A DNA stretch of 50,747 bases from an uncultured Flavobacteriales bacterium (GTDB lineage: Bacteria; Bacteroidota; Bacteroidia; Flavobacteriales; Schleiferiaceae): the NCBI GenBank assembly GCA_937929815.1, contig CALFUW010000100.1, forward strand, positions 1 through 50,747. The letters are read 5' to 3'. Below, piece after piece: positions 8,940-17,579 of this stretch; positions within the stretch are counted from its first letter, which is position 1; each line of letters begins with the position of its first letter. Under the pieces are notes generated by a model that saw nothing but the letters and a program-made list of their open reading frames with translations, searched no databases and was not told where the DNA came from. The position numbers and the translations under genes were made by a program.

Positions 8940-9010
8940 TTCATTACTTAATGTCATGCAAAAATAGAGGATTTCAAAGTGAGCGGTCTGTGAGCAGGCA
9001 TGCGATTTGT

Positions 9011-9018
9011 TATTTTTG
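9011..9018 (+). promoter_or_regulatory. TAnnTTTG -7 promoter element
   Basis: TATTTTTG matches the Bacteroidota -7 consensus and lies 20 bp before the ATG of the YugP-type protease. A clear -33 TTTG at the right spacing is not obvious. Confidence 0.6.
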
Positions 9019-9038
9019 TTCAAAAAAAATAAAAGCAT

Positions 9039-9725
9039 ATGATACTAATTCTGATTGTTTTTGCTGTTGTTGGTTATATTGTTCAACTTAAGCTAAAATC
9101 AAAATTTGAGAAATACAGCCGCGTGCCTGTAGCTGCGGGTCTTACCGGAGCCGAAGTAGCTGAGAAGATGCTTCACGACCATGGAATATATGATGTGAGA
9201 ATAATAAGTGTTCCGGGGAAATTGACCGATCACTACAATCCTCTGGAGAAAACCGTAAATCTCTCTCCGGATGTGTACAACGGCCGATCTGTAGCCGCTG
9301 CCGCCGTAGCCGCTCATGAAGTTGGCCATGCAGTACAGCATGCCACTGCATACTCATGGCTTCAAATGCGTTCTGCATTGGTGCCGGTGGTGAGCTTTAG
9401 CAGCAGAATGCTCTCGTTTATATTTCTTTTTATGTTGTTTGGATCATTAATCGTAAATGCTTTCCCGATCCAAACTGTTCTGATTACGATCATAGTGCTG
9501 CAAGGTGCAATAACTTTATTTACCCTCATCACCCTGCCGGTAGAGTATGATGCTAGCAATAGAGCACTAATTTGGCTCGATAACGTAGGAATCACTTCTG
9601 CCCGTGAACATGAGATGGCTAAAGATGCTCTCAAATGGGCTGCAAATACCTATCTTGTAGCAGCACTTGCATCACTTGCCCAGCTGATGTATTACATTAT
9701 GATATTCCTAAACAACAGAGATTAA
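9039..9725 (+). CDS. YugP-type membrane zinc metallopeptidase
   Basis: A 228-residue membrane protein of the neutral zinc metallopeptidase family (Zn_peptidase_2, YugP-like). A short N-terminal hydrophobic segment is followed by the soluble part with AAHEVGHAVQH, the HExxH zinc motif at about residues 93-97. Two or three further hydrophobic segments follow (about 110-170 and near the C-terminus). The conserved lead-in GVKLTDHYNP-like block (VPGKLTDHYNPLEKTVNLS) also fits. The substrate is not known for the family. It is monocistronic: a promoter element lies just upstream and a hairpin follows. Confidence 0.88.
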   Translation: MILILIVFAVVGYIVQLKLKSKFEKYSRVPVAAGLTGAEVAEKMLHDHGIYDVRIISVPGKLTDHYNPLEKTVNLSPDVYNGRSVAAAAVAAHEVGHAVQHATAYSWLQMRSALVPVVSFSSRMLSFIFLFMLFGSLIVNAFPIQTVLITIIVLQGAITLFTLITLPVEYDASNRALIWLDNVGITSAREHEMAKDALKWAANTYLVAALASLAQLMYYIMIFLNNRD

Positions 9726-9749
9726 TTTCATACTTTTTTCTTTCGTGGT

Positions 9750-9779
9750 GAAGAGCTGTCCTGCATCGGACAGCTCTTC
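9750..9779 (+). terminator. Stem-loop terminator after the YugP-type gene
   Basis: GAAGAGCTGTCC-TGCATC-GGACAGCTCTTC is a perfect 12-bp stem with a 6-nt loop, starting 24 bp after the stop. The following tract is T-rich but broken (TACTTTTAC), so termination may be partial. Confidence 0.65.
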
Positions 9780-9845
9780 TACTTTTACAGGGTCATGGCG
9801 CCTTGTTTCTTTTCCGATTAATGAAATATTTAAGTATTTGTATTG

Positions 9846-9853
9846 TAGTTTTG
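9846..9853 (+). promoter_or_regulatory. TAnnTTTG -7 promoter element for odhAB
   Basis: TAGTTTTG fits the phylum -7 consensus and lies 48 bp upstream of the odhA ATG, after the upstream hairpin. It would give a leader of roughly 40 nt. Confidence 0.5.
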
Positions 9854-9901
9854 ACCCTGATTCAAGGTTTTTTCTTATAGAATTTAAACAGCCGTACCTG
9901 C

Positions 9902-12664
9902 ATGGATAGGTTCTCTTTTTTAAACGCTGCGCACTTGCAGTTTTTCGAAGATTTATACAATCAATATTTAGAAAATCCTGACACCGTTGAGCCTTCGTGG
10001 AGGGCTTTTTTTCAGGGATTTGATTTTGCTAATGAATATGCAAATGGAACTACTGTCGACAAGGTTAGTGTGATAGAAAAAACTATATCAATACCCTCAG
10101 ACACATCGCACCTGGTTAAGGAATTTCGAGTTATCGAACTTATCAACGCATACCGTCAGAGAGGTCATCTGTTTACAGAAACCAATCCTGTCCGTGCTCG
10201 TCGCAAATATTCGCCAACGCTCGATCTGGAAAATTTCGGGCTCGACGACTCCGATCTCAATACATCATTTGAGGCAGCACGCCAGCTTGGGATGCCAAGT
10301 GCAGCGCCTCTGAGGAGAATCATTGAGCATCTGAAAAATGTGTATTGCCGGTCTATTGGTGTGGAGTACATGTATATCCGGGATGTCGAACGCAGAAAGT
10401 GGATCATTGACCGGCTCAATGAAAATGAAAACCTCCCCAACTTCTCGACAGAACAAAAAAAACATATTCTGAGCAAACTCACCGAAGCCGTAGGCTTTGA
10501 AACCTTTCTGAATACCAAATTCGTCGGTCAAAAACGCTTCTCCGTAGAAGGAGCTGAATCACTAATCCCAGCACTCGATATGGCCATAAATCACGGGGCA
10601 TATCTTGGAGTAAAAGAGGTTGTGATGGGTATGGCTCACCGCGGAAGGCTGAATGTGCTCACCAATATTTTCGGAAAGACCCAACGCGATATCTTCTCAG
10701 AATTTGAGGGTAAAGAATATGAGGATGAGGACTTTGATGGAGACGTGAAATATCACCTTGGATACAGCAGTATCAAAGTACTGGATGACAGCAAACAGAT
10801 ACGCCTCACCCTTGCTCCTAATCCTTCGCATCTGGAAGCAGTAAACGCTGTAGTAGAAGGTATAGCCCGTGCGCGAATAGACTACCAGCATCAGGGCGAT
10901 ATGTCGGCTTTGCTACCCATCTTGATTCACGGAGACGCGGCCATTGCCGCCCAGGGAATTGTGTACGAAGTCATCCAGATGGAAATGCTCGAAGGCTACA
11001 GAACGGGTGGAACAATACATTTTGTGATCAATAATCAGGTAGGCTTTACTACCAACTACCTCGACGCCCGGTCGAGTACCTACTGCACAGATGTAGCCAA
11101 AGTCATACTTGCACCGGTTTTTCACGTCAATGGAGATGACACAGAGGCTGTTGTACACGTTGCGAAATTTGCCATCGAATACAGGCAGCGATTCCTGCGC
11201 GACATCTTTATTGACTTGCTGTGCTACAGAAAGTACGGCCACAACGAGGGCGACGAACCTCGATTTACTCAACCACTTCTTTACAAGATCATTGCTAAAC
11301 ATCCTAACCCCAGAGATATATACATGAAAAAGCTCAAGGAAGAAGGGTTAGTGGATGAAGAATTTCTGAAAAAAATGGACGCTGACTTCAAGGCGATTCT
11401 TGAAATGCGCTACGATGAGTCGAAAAAAATCGAAAAAAACCGGATTACACCCTTTCTTGAAGAAGATTGGAAAGGCTTCAGAAAGGCAACCAGGGATGAT
11501 TTTCAGTCTTCACCCGAAACAGGAGTCAGTCGCGAAAAACTGATGAAAGTTGCAAAGGCACTTACTTCTCTTCCTGAGAACAAAAAATTTTTTAATAAAG
11601 TACTTAGATTGGTCGAAGACCGCAGAAAAATGGTTGAGGAGCGAAATGCCCTGGACTGGGGTATGGCCGAACTTATGGCTTACGGTACCCTCCTACTCGA
11701 CGGAATTCCAGTGCGAATATCCGGTGAAGATGTAGAGCGGGGTACCTTCTCCCACCGCCACGCAGTTATTTTGGTAGAAGATTCCGAGGAGGAGATTATT
11801 CAGCTAAATCATATACAACCCGGACAGGCGAGATTCGAAATTTACAACTCCCACCTGAGCGAATATGGCGTGCTAGGATTTGACTACGGATACGCTTTGG
11901 CCAGACCAAACCATTTGGTAATTTGGGAAGCGCAGTTTGGAGATTTTGCCAACGGAGCTCAAATAATCATCGACCAATTCATCTCTGCAGCAGAAGATAA
12001 GTGGGCTGTACAAAATGGTCTGGTAATGTACCTTCCTCACGGCTACGAAGGTCAGGGGGCTGAGCACTCGAGTGCCCGTTTAGAACGATTTTTACAACTC
12101 TGCGCACAACTTAATATGATTGTATGCAATCTGACTACTCCGGCACAACTCTTTCATATGCTGCGCCGGCAGTTTGCCTGGCCTTTCAGAAAGCCTGTCG
12201 TGCTTATGTCACCCAAATCACTCCTGCGTCATCCACATGCTACCAGCACATTGGAAGAATTGGAAAACGGCCACTTCATGGAGGTGATTGATGACCCCTT
12301 TATTGAAGATAAGACTAAGGTGACCAAATTAGTATTTATGTCAGGTAAGTTGTACTACGAGCTTCTTGAAGAGCGCGATAAAGAAAATCACCATGATACA
12401 GCTCTGATACGGATTGAACAACTCTATCCTCTTCCCGCAGCAATGATTGAAAGCATTATTCAATCCTATCCAAATGCGAGGAAAATAATATGGGCACAGG
12501 AAGAACCTGCCAATATGGGAGCTTACTATTACATGCGAATCAAATTCCCGGTAAAAGATTTCATAGTCGTGAGTCCTGCTGCAAGTGCAAGTCCTGCGAG
12601 TGGATCCCATCAGGCTTCAGTAGCCCTTCAAAAGCGCATCATCAAAAAAGTCTTTAGCATCTAA
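9902..12664 (+). CDS. odhA: 2-oxoglutarate dehydrogenase E1 component
   Basis: Thiamine-diphosphate-dependent subunit (also called sucA or kgdA) that decarboxylates 2-oxoglutarate and transfers the succinyl group to the lipoyl arm of E2 in the TCA cycle. It is 920 residues, the normal length. The N-terminal E2-binding peptide (AAHLQFFEDLYNQYLENPDTVEPSWRAFF) is present. MGMAHRGRLNVLTNIFGK, the cofactor block HGDAAIAAQGIVYE and the C-terminal transketolase-like part (LPHGYEGQGAEHSSARLERFLQL) also match. E2 follows after 26 bp. E3 is not in the window. Confidence 0.97.
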   Translation: MDRFSFLNAAHLQFFEDLYNQYLENPDTVEPSWRAFFQGFDFANEYANGTTVDKVSVIEKTISIPSDTSHLVKEFRVIELINAYRQRGHLFTETNPVRARRKYSPTLDLENFGLDDSDLNTSFEAARQLGMPSAAPLRRIIEHLKNVYCRSIGVEYMYIRDVERRKWIIDRLNENENLPNFSTEQKKHILSKLTEAVGFETFLNTKFVGQKRFSVEGAESLIPALDMAINHGAYLGVKEVVMGMAHRGRLNVLTNIFGKTQRDIFSEFEGKEYEDEDFDGDVKYHLGYSSIKVLDDSKQIRLTLAPNPSHLEAVNAVVEGIARARIDYQHQGDMSALLPILIHGDAAIAAQGIVYEVIQMEMLEGYRTGGTIHFVINNQVGFTTNYLDARSSTYCTDVAKVILAPVFHVNGDDTEAVVHVAKFAIEYRQRFLRDIFIDLLCYRKYGHNEGDEPRFTQPLLYKIIAKHPNPRDIYMKKLKEEGLVDEEFLKKMDADFKAILEMRYDESKKIEKNRITPFLEEDWKGFRKATRDDFQSSPETGVSREKLMKVAKALTSLPENKKFFNKVLRLVEDRRKMVEERNALDWGMAELMAYGTLLLDGIPVRISGEDVERGTFSHRHAVILVEDSEEEIIQLNHIQPGQARFEIYNSHLSEYGVLGFDYGYALARPNHLVIWEAQFGDFANGAQIIIDQFISAAEDKWAVQNGLVMYLPHGYEGQGAEHSSARLERFLQLCAQLNMIVCNLTTPAQLFHMLRRQFAWPFRKPVVLMSPKSLLRHPHATSTLEELENGHFMEVIDDPFIEDKTKVTKLVFMSGKLYYELLEERDKENHHDTALIRIEQLYPLPAAMIESIIQSYPNARKIIWAQEEPANMGAYYYMRIKFPVKDFIVVSPAASASPASGSHQASVALQKRIIKKVFSI

Positions 12665-12690
12665 CTATACATTTAAAAAAGTAATAACCC

Positions 12691-13947
12691 ATGATATTAG
12701 AAATGAAAGTGCCCTCTCCGGGCGAATCCATCTCCGAAGTAGAAATAGCTCAGTGGCTGGTAAAAGACGGTGATTATGTGGAGAAAGATCAGGAAATAGC
12801 CGAGATAGACAGTGATAAAGCAACTCTTGCACTACCGGCTGAAGCCTCCGGCACAATCAAAATTCTGGTGCCGGAAGGCACAACCGTAGCCGTGGGTGAT
12901 GTAGTATGTACCATTGACACTTCAGCGGTAAAATCGTCTGAAAAAGCACCTTCAAAATCCGAAACGGACAAACAGGCAGAAACTCTAAAAAAAGCTGAAG
13001 TTGAATCCGCAGCCAAACCCACTCCCAAACCTGAATCCGATTCCAAACCAACCTCCTATGCAGCCGGCGTACCTTCACCGGCGGCAAAAAAACTGATGGA
13101 AGAGACCGGAGTTACTCCTACTACAGGCAGCGGAAGAGACGGCCGGATCACAAAAGCAGATGTCATGAAGGCTGCCGAAGAGATAAAAGGCCGTGCATCA
13201 ATGGGTACACCCGGAACGGGCAGTAGGCAGTCCGAACGCAAAAGAATGTCAGCCCTTCGTCGTAAACTCTCCGAACGCCTGGTGTCGGTCAAAAATGAAA
13301 CGGCCATGCTTACTACCTTTAATGAGGTGGACATGAAAGCTATATTCGACCTTCGGGCTAAGTTTAAAGATGACTTTGCGGCCAGGCATGGAGTAGGTCT
13401 TGGCTTTATGTCATTTTTCACCAGAGCGTGCGTAAGCGCATTGAAAAGTTTTCCGCAAGTCAATTCTATGATCGACGGGGAGGAAATGGTGACTTTTGGC
13501 TACTGCGATATTTCAATCGCAGTGAGCGGGCCAAAAGGATTGATGGTGCCAGTACTCAGAAATGCTGAAAATATGTCTTTTGCCGGTGTGGAAAAGGAAA
13601 TAAAACGCCTGGCCACCCGCGTGCGGGATGGTGTAATCACAGTGGATGAAATGACCGGCGGCACCTTTACCATAACCAACGGTGGAGTATTCGGCTCAAT
13701 GCTTTCTACGCCGATTATCAATCCCCCGCAATCGGCAATTCTCGGTATGCACAACATCGTCGAGAGGCCGGTCGTGCGCGAAGGTCAGATCGTCGTACGC
13801 CCGGTGATGTATGTCGCGCTGAGCTATGACCATCGCATCATCGATGGCCGGGAATCCGTGGGCTTTCTCGTTCATGTGAAAGAATGTCTCGAAAACCCTA
13901 TTGAAAAACTTATGAATAATGACCCGCACAAAGCGTTAGAATTGTAA
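12691..13947 (+). CDS. odhB: 2-oxoglutarate dehydrogenase E2, dihydrolipoyl succinyltransferase
   Basis: Core acyltransferase of the 2-oxoglutarate dehydrogenase complex (also called sucB). The 418 residues contain one lipoyl domain with the modified lysine in EIDSDKATLAL (K43). An Ala/Pro/Lys/Glu-rich linker follows (about 75-125), then the peripheral subunit-binding domain (PSPAAKKLMEETGV...GRDGRITKADV). The catalytic domain ends with the active-site block YDHRIIDGRESVGFL. It is co-transcribed with odhA, and the ccmB-like gene begins 3 bp after its stop. Confidence 0.97.
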   Translation: MILEMKVPSPGESISEVEIAQWLVKDGDYVEKDQEIAEIDSDKATLALPAEASGTIKILVPEGTTVAVGDVVCTIDTSAVKSSEKAPSKSETDKQAETLKKAEVESAAKPTPKPESDSKPTSYAAGVPSPAAKKLMEETGVTPTTGSGRDGRITKADVMKAAEEIKGRASMGTPGTGSRQSERKRMSALRRKLSERLVSVKNETAMLTTFNEVDMKAIFDLRAKFKDDFAARHGVGLGFMSFFTRACVSALKSFPQVNSMIDGEEMVTFGYCDISIAVSGPKGLMVPVLRNAENMSFAGVEKEIKRLATRVRDGVITVDEMTGGTFTITNGGVFGSMLSTPIINPPQSAILGMHNIVERPVVREGQIVVRPVMYVALSYDHRIIDGRESVGFLVHVKECLENPIEKLMNNDPHKALEL

Positions 13948-13950
13948 GTC

Positions 13951-14601
13951 ATGATCTACTTACGGCAGATTCTGAAACTGCTACGGACAGATTTTAGAAT
14001 CGAATGGCGGGAAAAACACCAGTTTTTCTCACTGTTGCTTTACATCACATCTTCTTCATTCATCGCCTACATGATGCTGAAGTCAGATGTTGCTCCCCGG
14101 ATATCGATATCGGTCTTTTGGATTGTTCTGGGATTTGGAGCCGTAACCATCACATCCAGAAGTCTGATTCGCGAAACTTCTCATCGCTTTGTATTTTACT
14201 ACCAGATGACTCCGCCTACACTCCTGATTGTTTCTAAAATTCTTTTCAACTGCATCCTGCTCACTATTATCTCATGGTTTACAGCGTGGCTGTTTGATCT
14301 GCTTTTTCAGAACGGCTTTTCTATCAGATATCTGATAACCATCAGCACCCTCGGAGCATTGGCTTTTGGCACTACGCTTACACTTATTGCCGGTATCTCA
14401 GCTTCTGCGCAAGGCAATGCTGCCATCATGGCTGTATTATCATTTCCATTGATGCTGCCTCAACTCTTAATACTGATTCGAGTCAGTGAAGCCTTGCTGA
14501 TCAGCGCGGAGAGTGGCAGATATATTTTAACTTCCTTACTGGTCGATGGTATAACATTGGTTTTAAGTATTGTGCTTTTTCAGTTTCTTTGGAAAGAATA
14601 A
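13951..14601 (+). CDS. ccmB: CcmB-like heme exporter membrane protein
   Basis: A 216-residue integral membrane protein with about six hydrophobic helices. The overall layout and the blocks FRIEWREKHQFFSLLLY near the N-terminus and MAVLSFPLMLPQLLILI near the C-terminus match CcmB, the permease partner of CcmA in cytochrome c maturation. In many genomes of this phylum ccmB stands apart from ccmA, and neither ccmA nor ccmC is here. It begins 3 bp after odhB, so co-expression with the TCA enzyme genes is likely. The family call is good; the physiological role is inferred. Confidence 0.78.
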   Translation: MIYLRQILKLLRTDFRIEWREKHQFFSLLLYITSSSFIAYMMLKSDVAPRISISVFWIVLGFGAVTITSRSLIRETSHRFVFYYQMTPPTLLIVSKILFNCILLTIISWFTAWLFDLLFQNGFSIRYLITISTLGALAFGTTLTLIAGISASAQGNAAIMAVLSFPLMLPQLLILIRVSEALLISAESGRYILTSLLVDGITLVLSIVLFQFLWKE

Positions 14602-14610
14602 ATTAGCCTG

Positions 14611-15018
14611 ATGAAAGTTCAATTCAACATGTCGCTCCATGAGCCTCCGTTTCACATTCGGCTCGCCGTTAGCACACTGAGTTTTTTTTTAGCGTCTTAT
14701 ATTACCCCCGGAGTCCATTTGAGAGATATTCTTGCCGCTTTTATTGTTGCCCTTGTTTTGGGAATATTCAACATCACGATCAAGCCGCTTCTCATTCTGC
14801 TGACCTTACCCGTTACTCTGGTGACCTTTGGGATATTCCTTTTTGCGATTAATGCTATTGTTATACTTATTGCGGCTCAATTAGTGAGCGGTTTTGAGGT
14901 GAATGGCTTTTGGAGTGCTCTTCTGTATAGTTTTTTCGTCTCGCTTATCAGTGGCTTTCTTCATGGTCTGGCCCAGAATCTTGGAAAGCGACATAAAAAC
15001 GATAAAACCAATTACTAA
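14611..15018 (+). CDS. YvlD/DUF360-type four-helix membrane protein
   Basis: A 135-residue protein with four membrane helices. The family block LGIFNITIKPLLILLTLPVTLVTFGIFLFAINAIVILI is characteristic of the PF04020 group (YvlD, sometimes annotated as mycobacterial phage holin superfamily IV). The label does not imply a prophage; no other phage genes are near. The function is unknown in most bacteria. It starts 9 bp after ccmB and is the last gene of the odhA-odhB-ccmB run. Confidence 0.8.
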   Translation: MKVQFNMSLHEPPFHIRLAVSTLSFFLASYITPGVHLRDILAAFIVALVLGIFNITIKPLLILLTLPVTLVTFGIFLFAINAIVILIAAQLVSGFEVNGFWSALLYSFFVSLISGFLHGLAQNLGKRHKNDKTNY

Positions 15019-15099
15019 TTAGTATTACCAATCTGTTTCTTTTTAAAGTCAATCAAAAATAAACTTCCGGGAATTCGACTTAAATTGTCCTGAACTGAA

Positions 15100-16707
15100 C
15101 TAAGCAAACAGGCGAACTAGTTTTTTTGTGAATGGATGTTTTGGAGTGGTGGTGATGGTGCCACTCCATTCCTCTACAAATTCACCCCCGTACATTACCA
15201 ATATGCGGTCGCAGAAGTAATCTGCAATGATCAGATTATGAGTGATAAACAAATAGCTGAGATGCAAGTGACGCTTCAAGTCGTTTAACAGGTTGATCAC
15301 TACTGCCTGGACAGAGACATCAAGTGCGGCTACACTCTCATCCAGAACAAGCAGAGCCGGCCGCAATACCAATGCCCGTGCTATTGCAATGCGCTGCCTC
15401 TGTCCCCCGGAAAACCGGTGTGGATAGTCGTAAAATCTACTCCCGTCGATACCTGTAATTTTTAATATTTCTCTGGCTTCATTTTCAGCCTGAGTGCTTG
15501 ACAGACCCTTTGCCAGGAGAGGTTCCATGACCTGTCGACCTATGGAGAGCTGTGGATTCAGACTGGAAAAAGGATCCTGAAACACCAGCTGTACCACATC
15601 AGCTCTTCTGCCCGGTGGATGGAAAAGGATGGAGCCGGCATCGGCTTTTTCTACTCCGCAGAGAATACGTGCCAGGGTGGACTTCCCGCAACCGGATGGA
15701 CCTACTATTCCGACGGTTTCACCGGAATTGATCACCAGCGTAATGTCTTTTAATACAGTGCGCGTTGTGTTGTTTTGTACATATACCTTCTTAATGTTTT
15801 GGATATGCACGACAGGGCATATTCTGTCTTCACTAGGAGGCAATCCGGCAGAGGATTTTGACATATGCGGTGCTTTCCATTCCTCGTCCAGAAAGTCAGA
15901 AACTACCGGGAGATACTCTGGCTTATAGCCGATTCTGGGTTTTGAGAGCAATAATGCCTGTGTGTATGGGTGCTTAGGTGTACGATAGATTTCCCTTGTT
16001 TTACCGGTTTCCAAGACTTCTCCACGTCTGATGACCATTACTTTCTCACAAAGTGCGCCCACGAGGTCCAGGTCGTGACTTACAAAGATGAGCATGGTGT
16101 CATCTTTGTTGCAAAGATTTCGAATAAGGTCAAGAATTTCAGCCTGTACAAGCATGTCGAGTGCCGTGGTTGGCTCGTCAGCTATGAGCAATACCGGTTT
16201 TTTAATCATTGCCATTGCAATGACCACTCTCTGGCGTTGGCCGCCACTAAGCTGATGGGGGTATTTTTTAAATGTAGCGGTTGGGTCAGGCAGTTGTACC
16301 TTCTCCAGCCAGTCGAGGGTCATCTGTCTTTTTTGGGAAGTCGGCAGGTCGGAAGTTTCCAAAGCTTCCATGATCTGTTTTCCAATAATCATTGCAGGAT
16401 TGAGAGCACTCATGGGCTCCTGAAATACGTAGCCTATATATCTTGCCCTGTCCCGTAGAGTGTTTTGGGTGTTCAACAGGACTTTTCTGTTTTTTGTCTC
16501 AAGAGTCAAATAGTCGGCCGAGACGCGTAACCCCGATGGCAAAAGTCCTGCTATTGCTTTACAAATCAATGACTTACCTGAACCACTTTCCCCTACCAAA
16601 CCAAGCTTTTGACCTCCGGCCAATGAGAATGTCACCTCCTTGACCAGTGGCTGTGTAGCTTCGGATATCGTTACACAAAGGTTTTTTACCTCCAAGAGTA
16701 CACTCAT
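15100..16707 (-). CDS. ABC transporter ATP-binding protein with two fused ATPase domains (dipeptide/oligopeptide type)
   Basis: A 535-residue protein with two complete nucleotide-binding domains, like YejF or a DppD-DppF fusion. Domain 1 has Walker A GESGSGKS (about 39-46), signature LSGGQRQRV and Walker B LLIADEP. Domain 2 has GPSGCGKS, FSGGQRQRIA and LLVLDES. The GCHHPYTQALL-type C-terminal element of peptide importers appears after domain 1 as TPKHPYTQALLLSKP and after domain 2 as TPKHPFTKKLV. No permease or binding protein is adjacent, so the ATPase must work with parts encoded elsewhere. The substrate is inferred from the family only. Confidence 0.9.
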   Translation of the reverse strand: MSVLLEVKNLCVTISEATQPLVKEVTFSLAGGQKLGLVGESGSGKSLICKAIAGLLPSGLRVSADYLTLETKNRKVLLNTQNTLRDRARYIGYVFQEPMSALNPAMIIGKQIMEALETSDLPTSQKRQMTLDWLEKVQLPDPTATFKKYPHQLSGGQRQRVVIAMAMIKKPVLLIADEPTTALDMLVQAEILDLIRNLCNKDDTMLIFVSHDLDLVGALCEKVMVIRRGEVLETGKTREIYRTPKHPYTQALLLSKPRIGYKPEYLPVVSDFLDEEWKAPHMSKSSAGLPPSEDRICPVVHIQNIKKVYVQNNTTRTVLKDITLVINSGETVGIVGPSGCGKSTLARILCGVEKADAGSILFHPPGRRADVVQLVFQDPFSSLNPQLSIGRQVMEPLLAKGLSSTQAENEAREILKITGIDGSRFYDYPHRFSGGQRQRIAIARALVLRPALLVLDESVAALDVSVQAVVINLLNDLKRHLHLSYLFITHNLIIADYFCDRILVMYGGEFVEEWSGTITTTPKHPFTKKLVRLFA

Positions 16708-16802
16708 TTTTTAGAAAATATTAATCACTTTGCAGAATACAGGGTGTTGCAATTTTGTTGTATCAAGGAAGATTCAAATATCTTCATATTTCAGTCATTT
16801 CC

Positions 16803-17492
16803 ATGAATTCGTCCAAAATGAACAGAAAGAATCTGCTACTCATTTCCCTTACAGCCATTGTGCTGATTGCAATTTATAGTATTGGGGGATACATCATGAG
16901 AGAACCAGAACGACTTCCGGTGTACAATCCGGCTGATCTAAATCCGGAATTGGTAGACAGTAGTCTCCGGCGTGTGGGAAGAAATTTTAAAACAGGATCT
17001 TTCAGCGTAGTCAATCACCTGGGAGATACCATTACAGAAAAATCTGTAGAAGGTAAAATTCGAGTAGTCAATTTTTTCTTCACGACCTGCCCTTCTATAT
17101 GCATCGATATGACCCGCGAGTTGAAACGGGTTCAGGATGAATTTAAGGGCGATGCGAGATTGATACTTATGTCCCACACCGTTATGCCCGAAGTAGATTC
17201 GATACCTGTGCTTAGGCACTATGCAGAAATCAACGGCATAGACCCCTCGATCTGGTGGCTGGTACGAGCTGATGAGGGTGAGATCCAACGCCTTGCCCGA
17301 AAGGTATATTTTGCTGTGAAAGACGGATATGGTGAGGCTGATGATCACGGATTCATCCATACGGAAAATGTGGTGATTGTGGATACCCAGGGACGACTTC
17401 GCGGGTTTTACGACGGTACAGACGCAGAAGACATTCAAAGATTGATACACCACATCAAAATTCTGATGAAAGATGATACTCCAAGATATTAA
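16803..17492 (+). CDS. SCO1/SenC/PrrC-family copper-binding thioredoxin-like protein
   Basis: I start at the ATG at 16803 (MNSSKMNRKNLLLIS), because the ORF-track start adds 16 residues before the membrane anchor. The protein is then about 229 residues with one N-terminal transmembrane anchor (about 11-30) and a periplasmic thioredoxin-fold domain. The copper-binding CPSIC motif (TTCPSICIDMTREL) and the distant His in DDHGFIHTENVVIV are present. The known family role is delivery of copper to the CuA site of cytochrome c oxidase. It is divergent from the ABC ATPase. No oxidase genes are nearby. Confidence 0.92.
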   Translation: MNSSKMNRKNLLLISLTAIVLIAIYSIGGYIMREPERLPVYNPADLNPELVDSSLRRVGRNFKTGSFSVVNHLGDTITEKSVEGKIRVVNFFFTTCPSICIDMTRELKRVQDEFKGDARLILMSHTVMPEVDSIPVLRHYAEINGIDPSIWWLVRADEGEIQRLARKVYFAVKDGYGEADDHGFIHTENVVIVDTQGRLRGFYDGTDAEDIQRLIHHIKILMKDDTPRY

Positions 17493-17579
17493 AATATGTG
17501 AGAATGAACTTCACATCACCCATGACTTCATTCCGCCAAAAAAACCAGCCTTCAGATTGCAAAAATCTGCGACGGGCAT

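Noticed and set aside
8940-9038. N-terminal extension of SurE in the ORF track
   Set aside because: The extension crosses the promoter of the divergent gene and does not look like SurE; the normal N-terminus begins at 8939.
9099-9378. Antisense frames of 78-80 codons within the YugP-type gene, and similar shadow frames in the track
   Set aside because: They lie wholly opposite well-recognised coding sequence and have no independent protein signature.
14611-15018. Possible phage holin, hence prophage remnant
   Set aside because: The family name is historical; the protein is the widespread YvlD type and no other phage genes are near.
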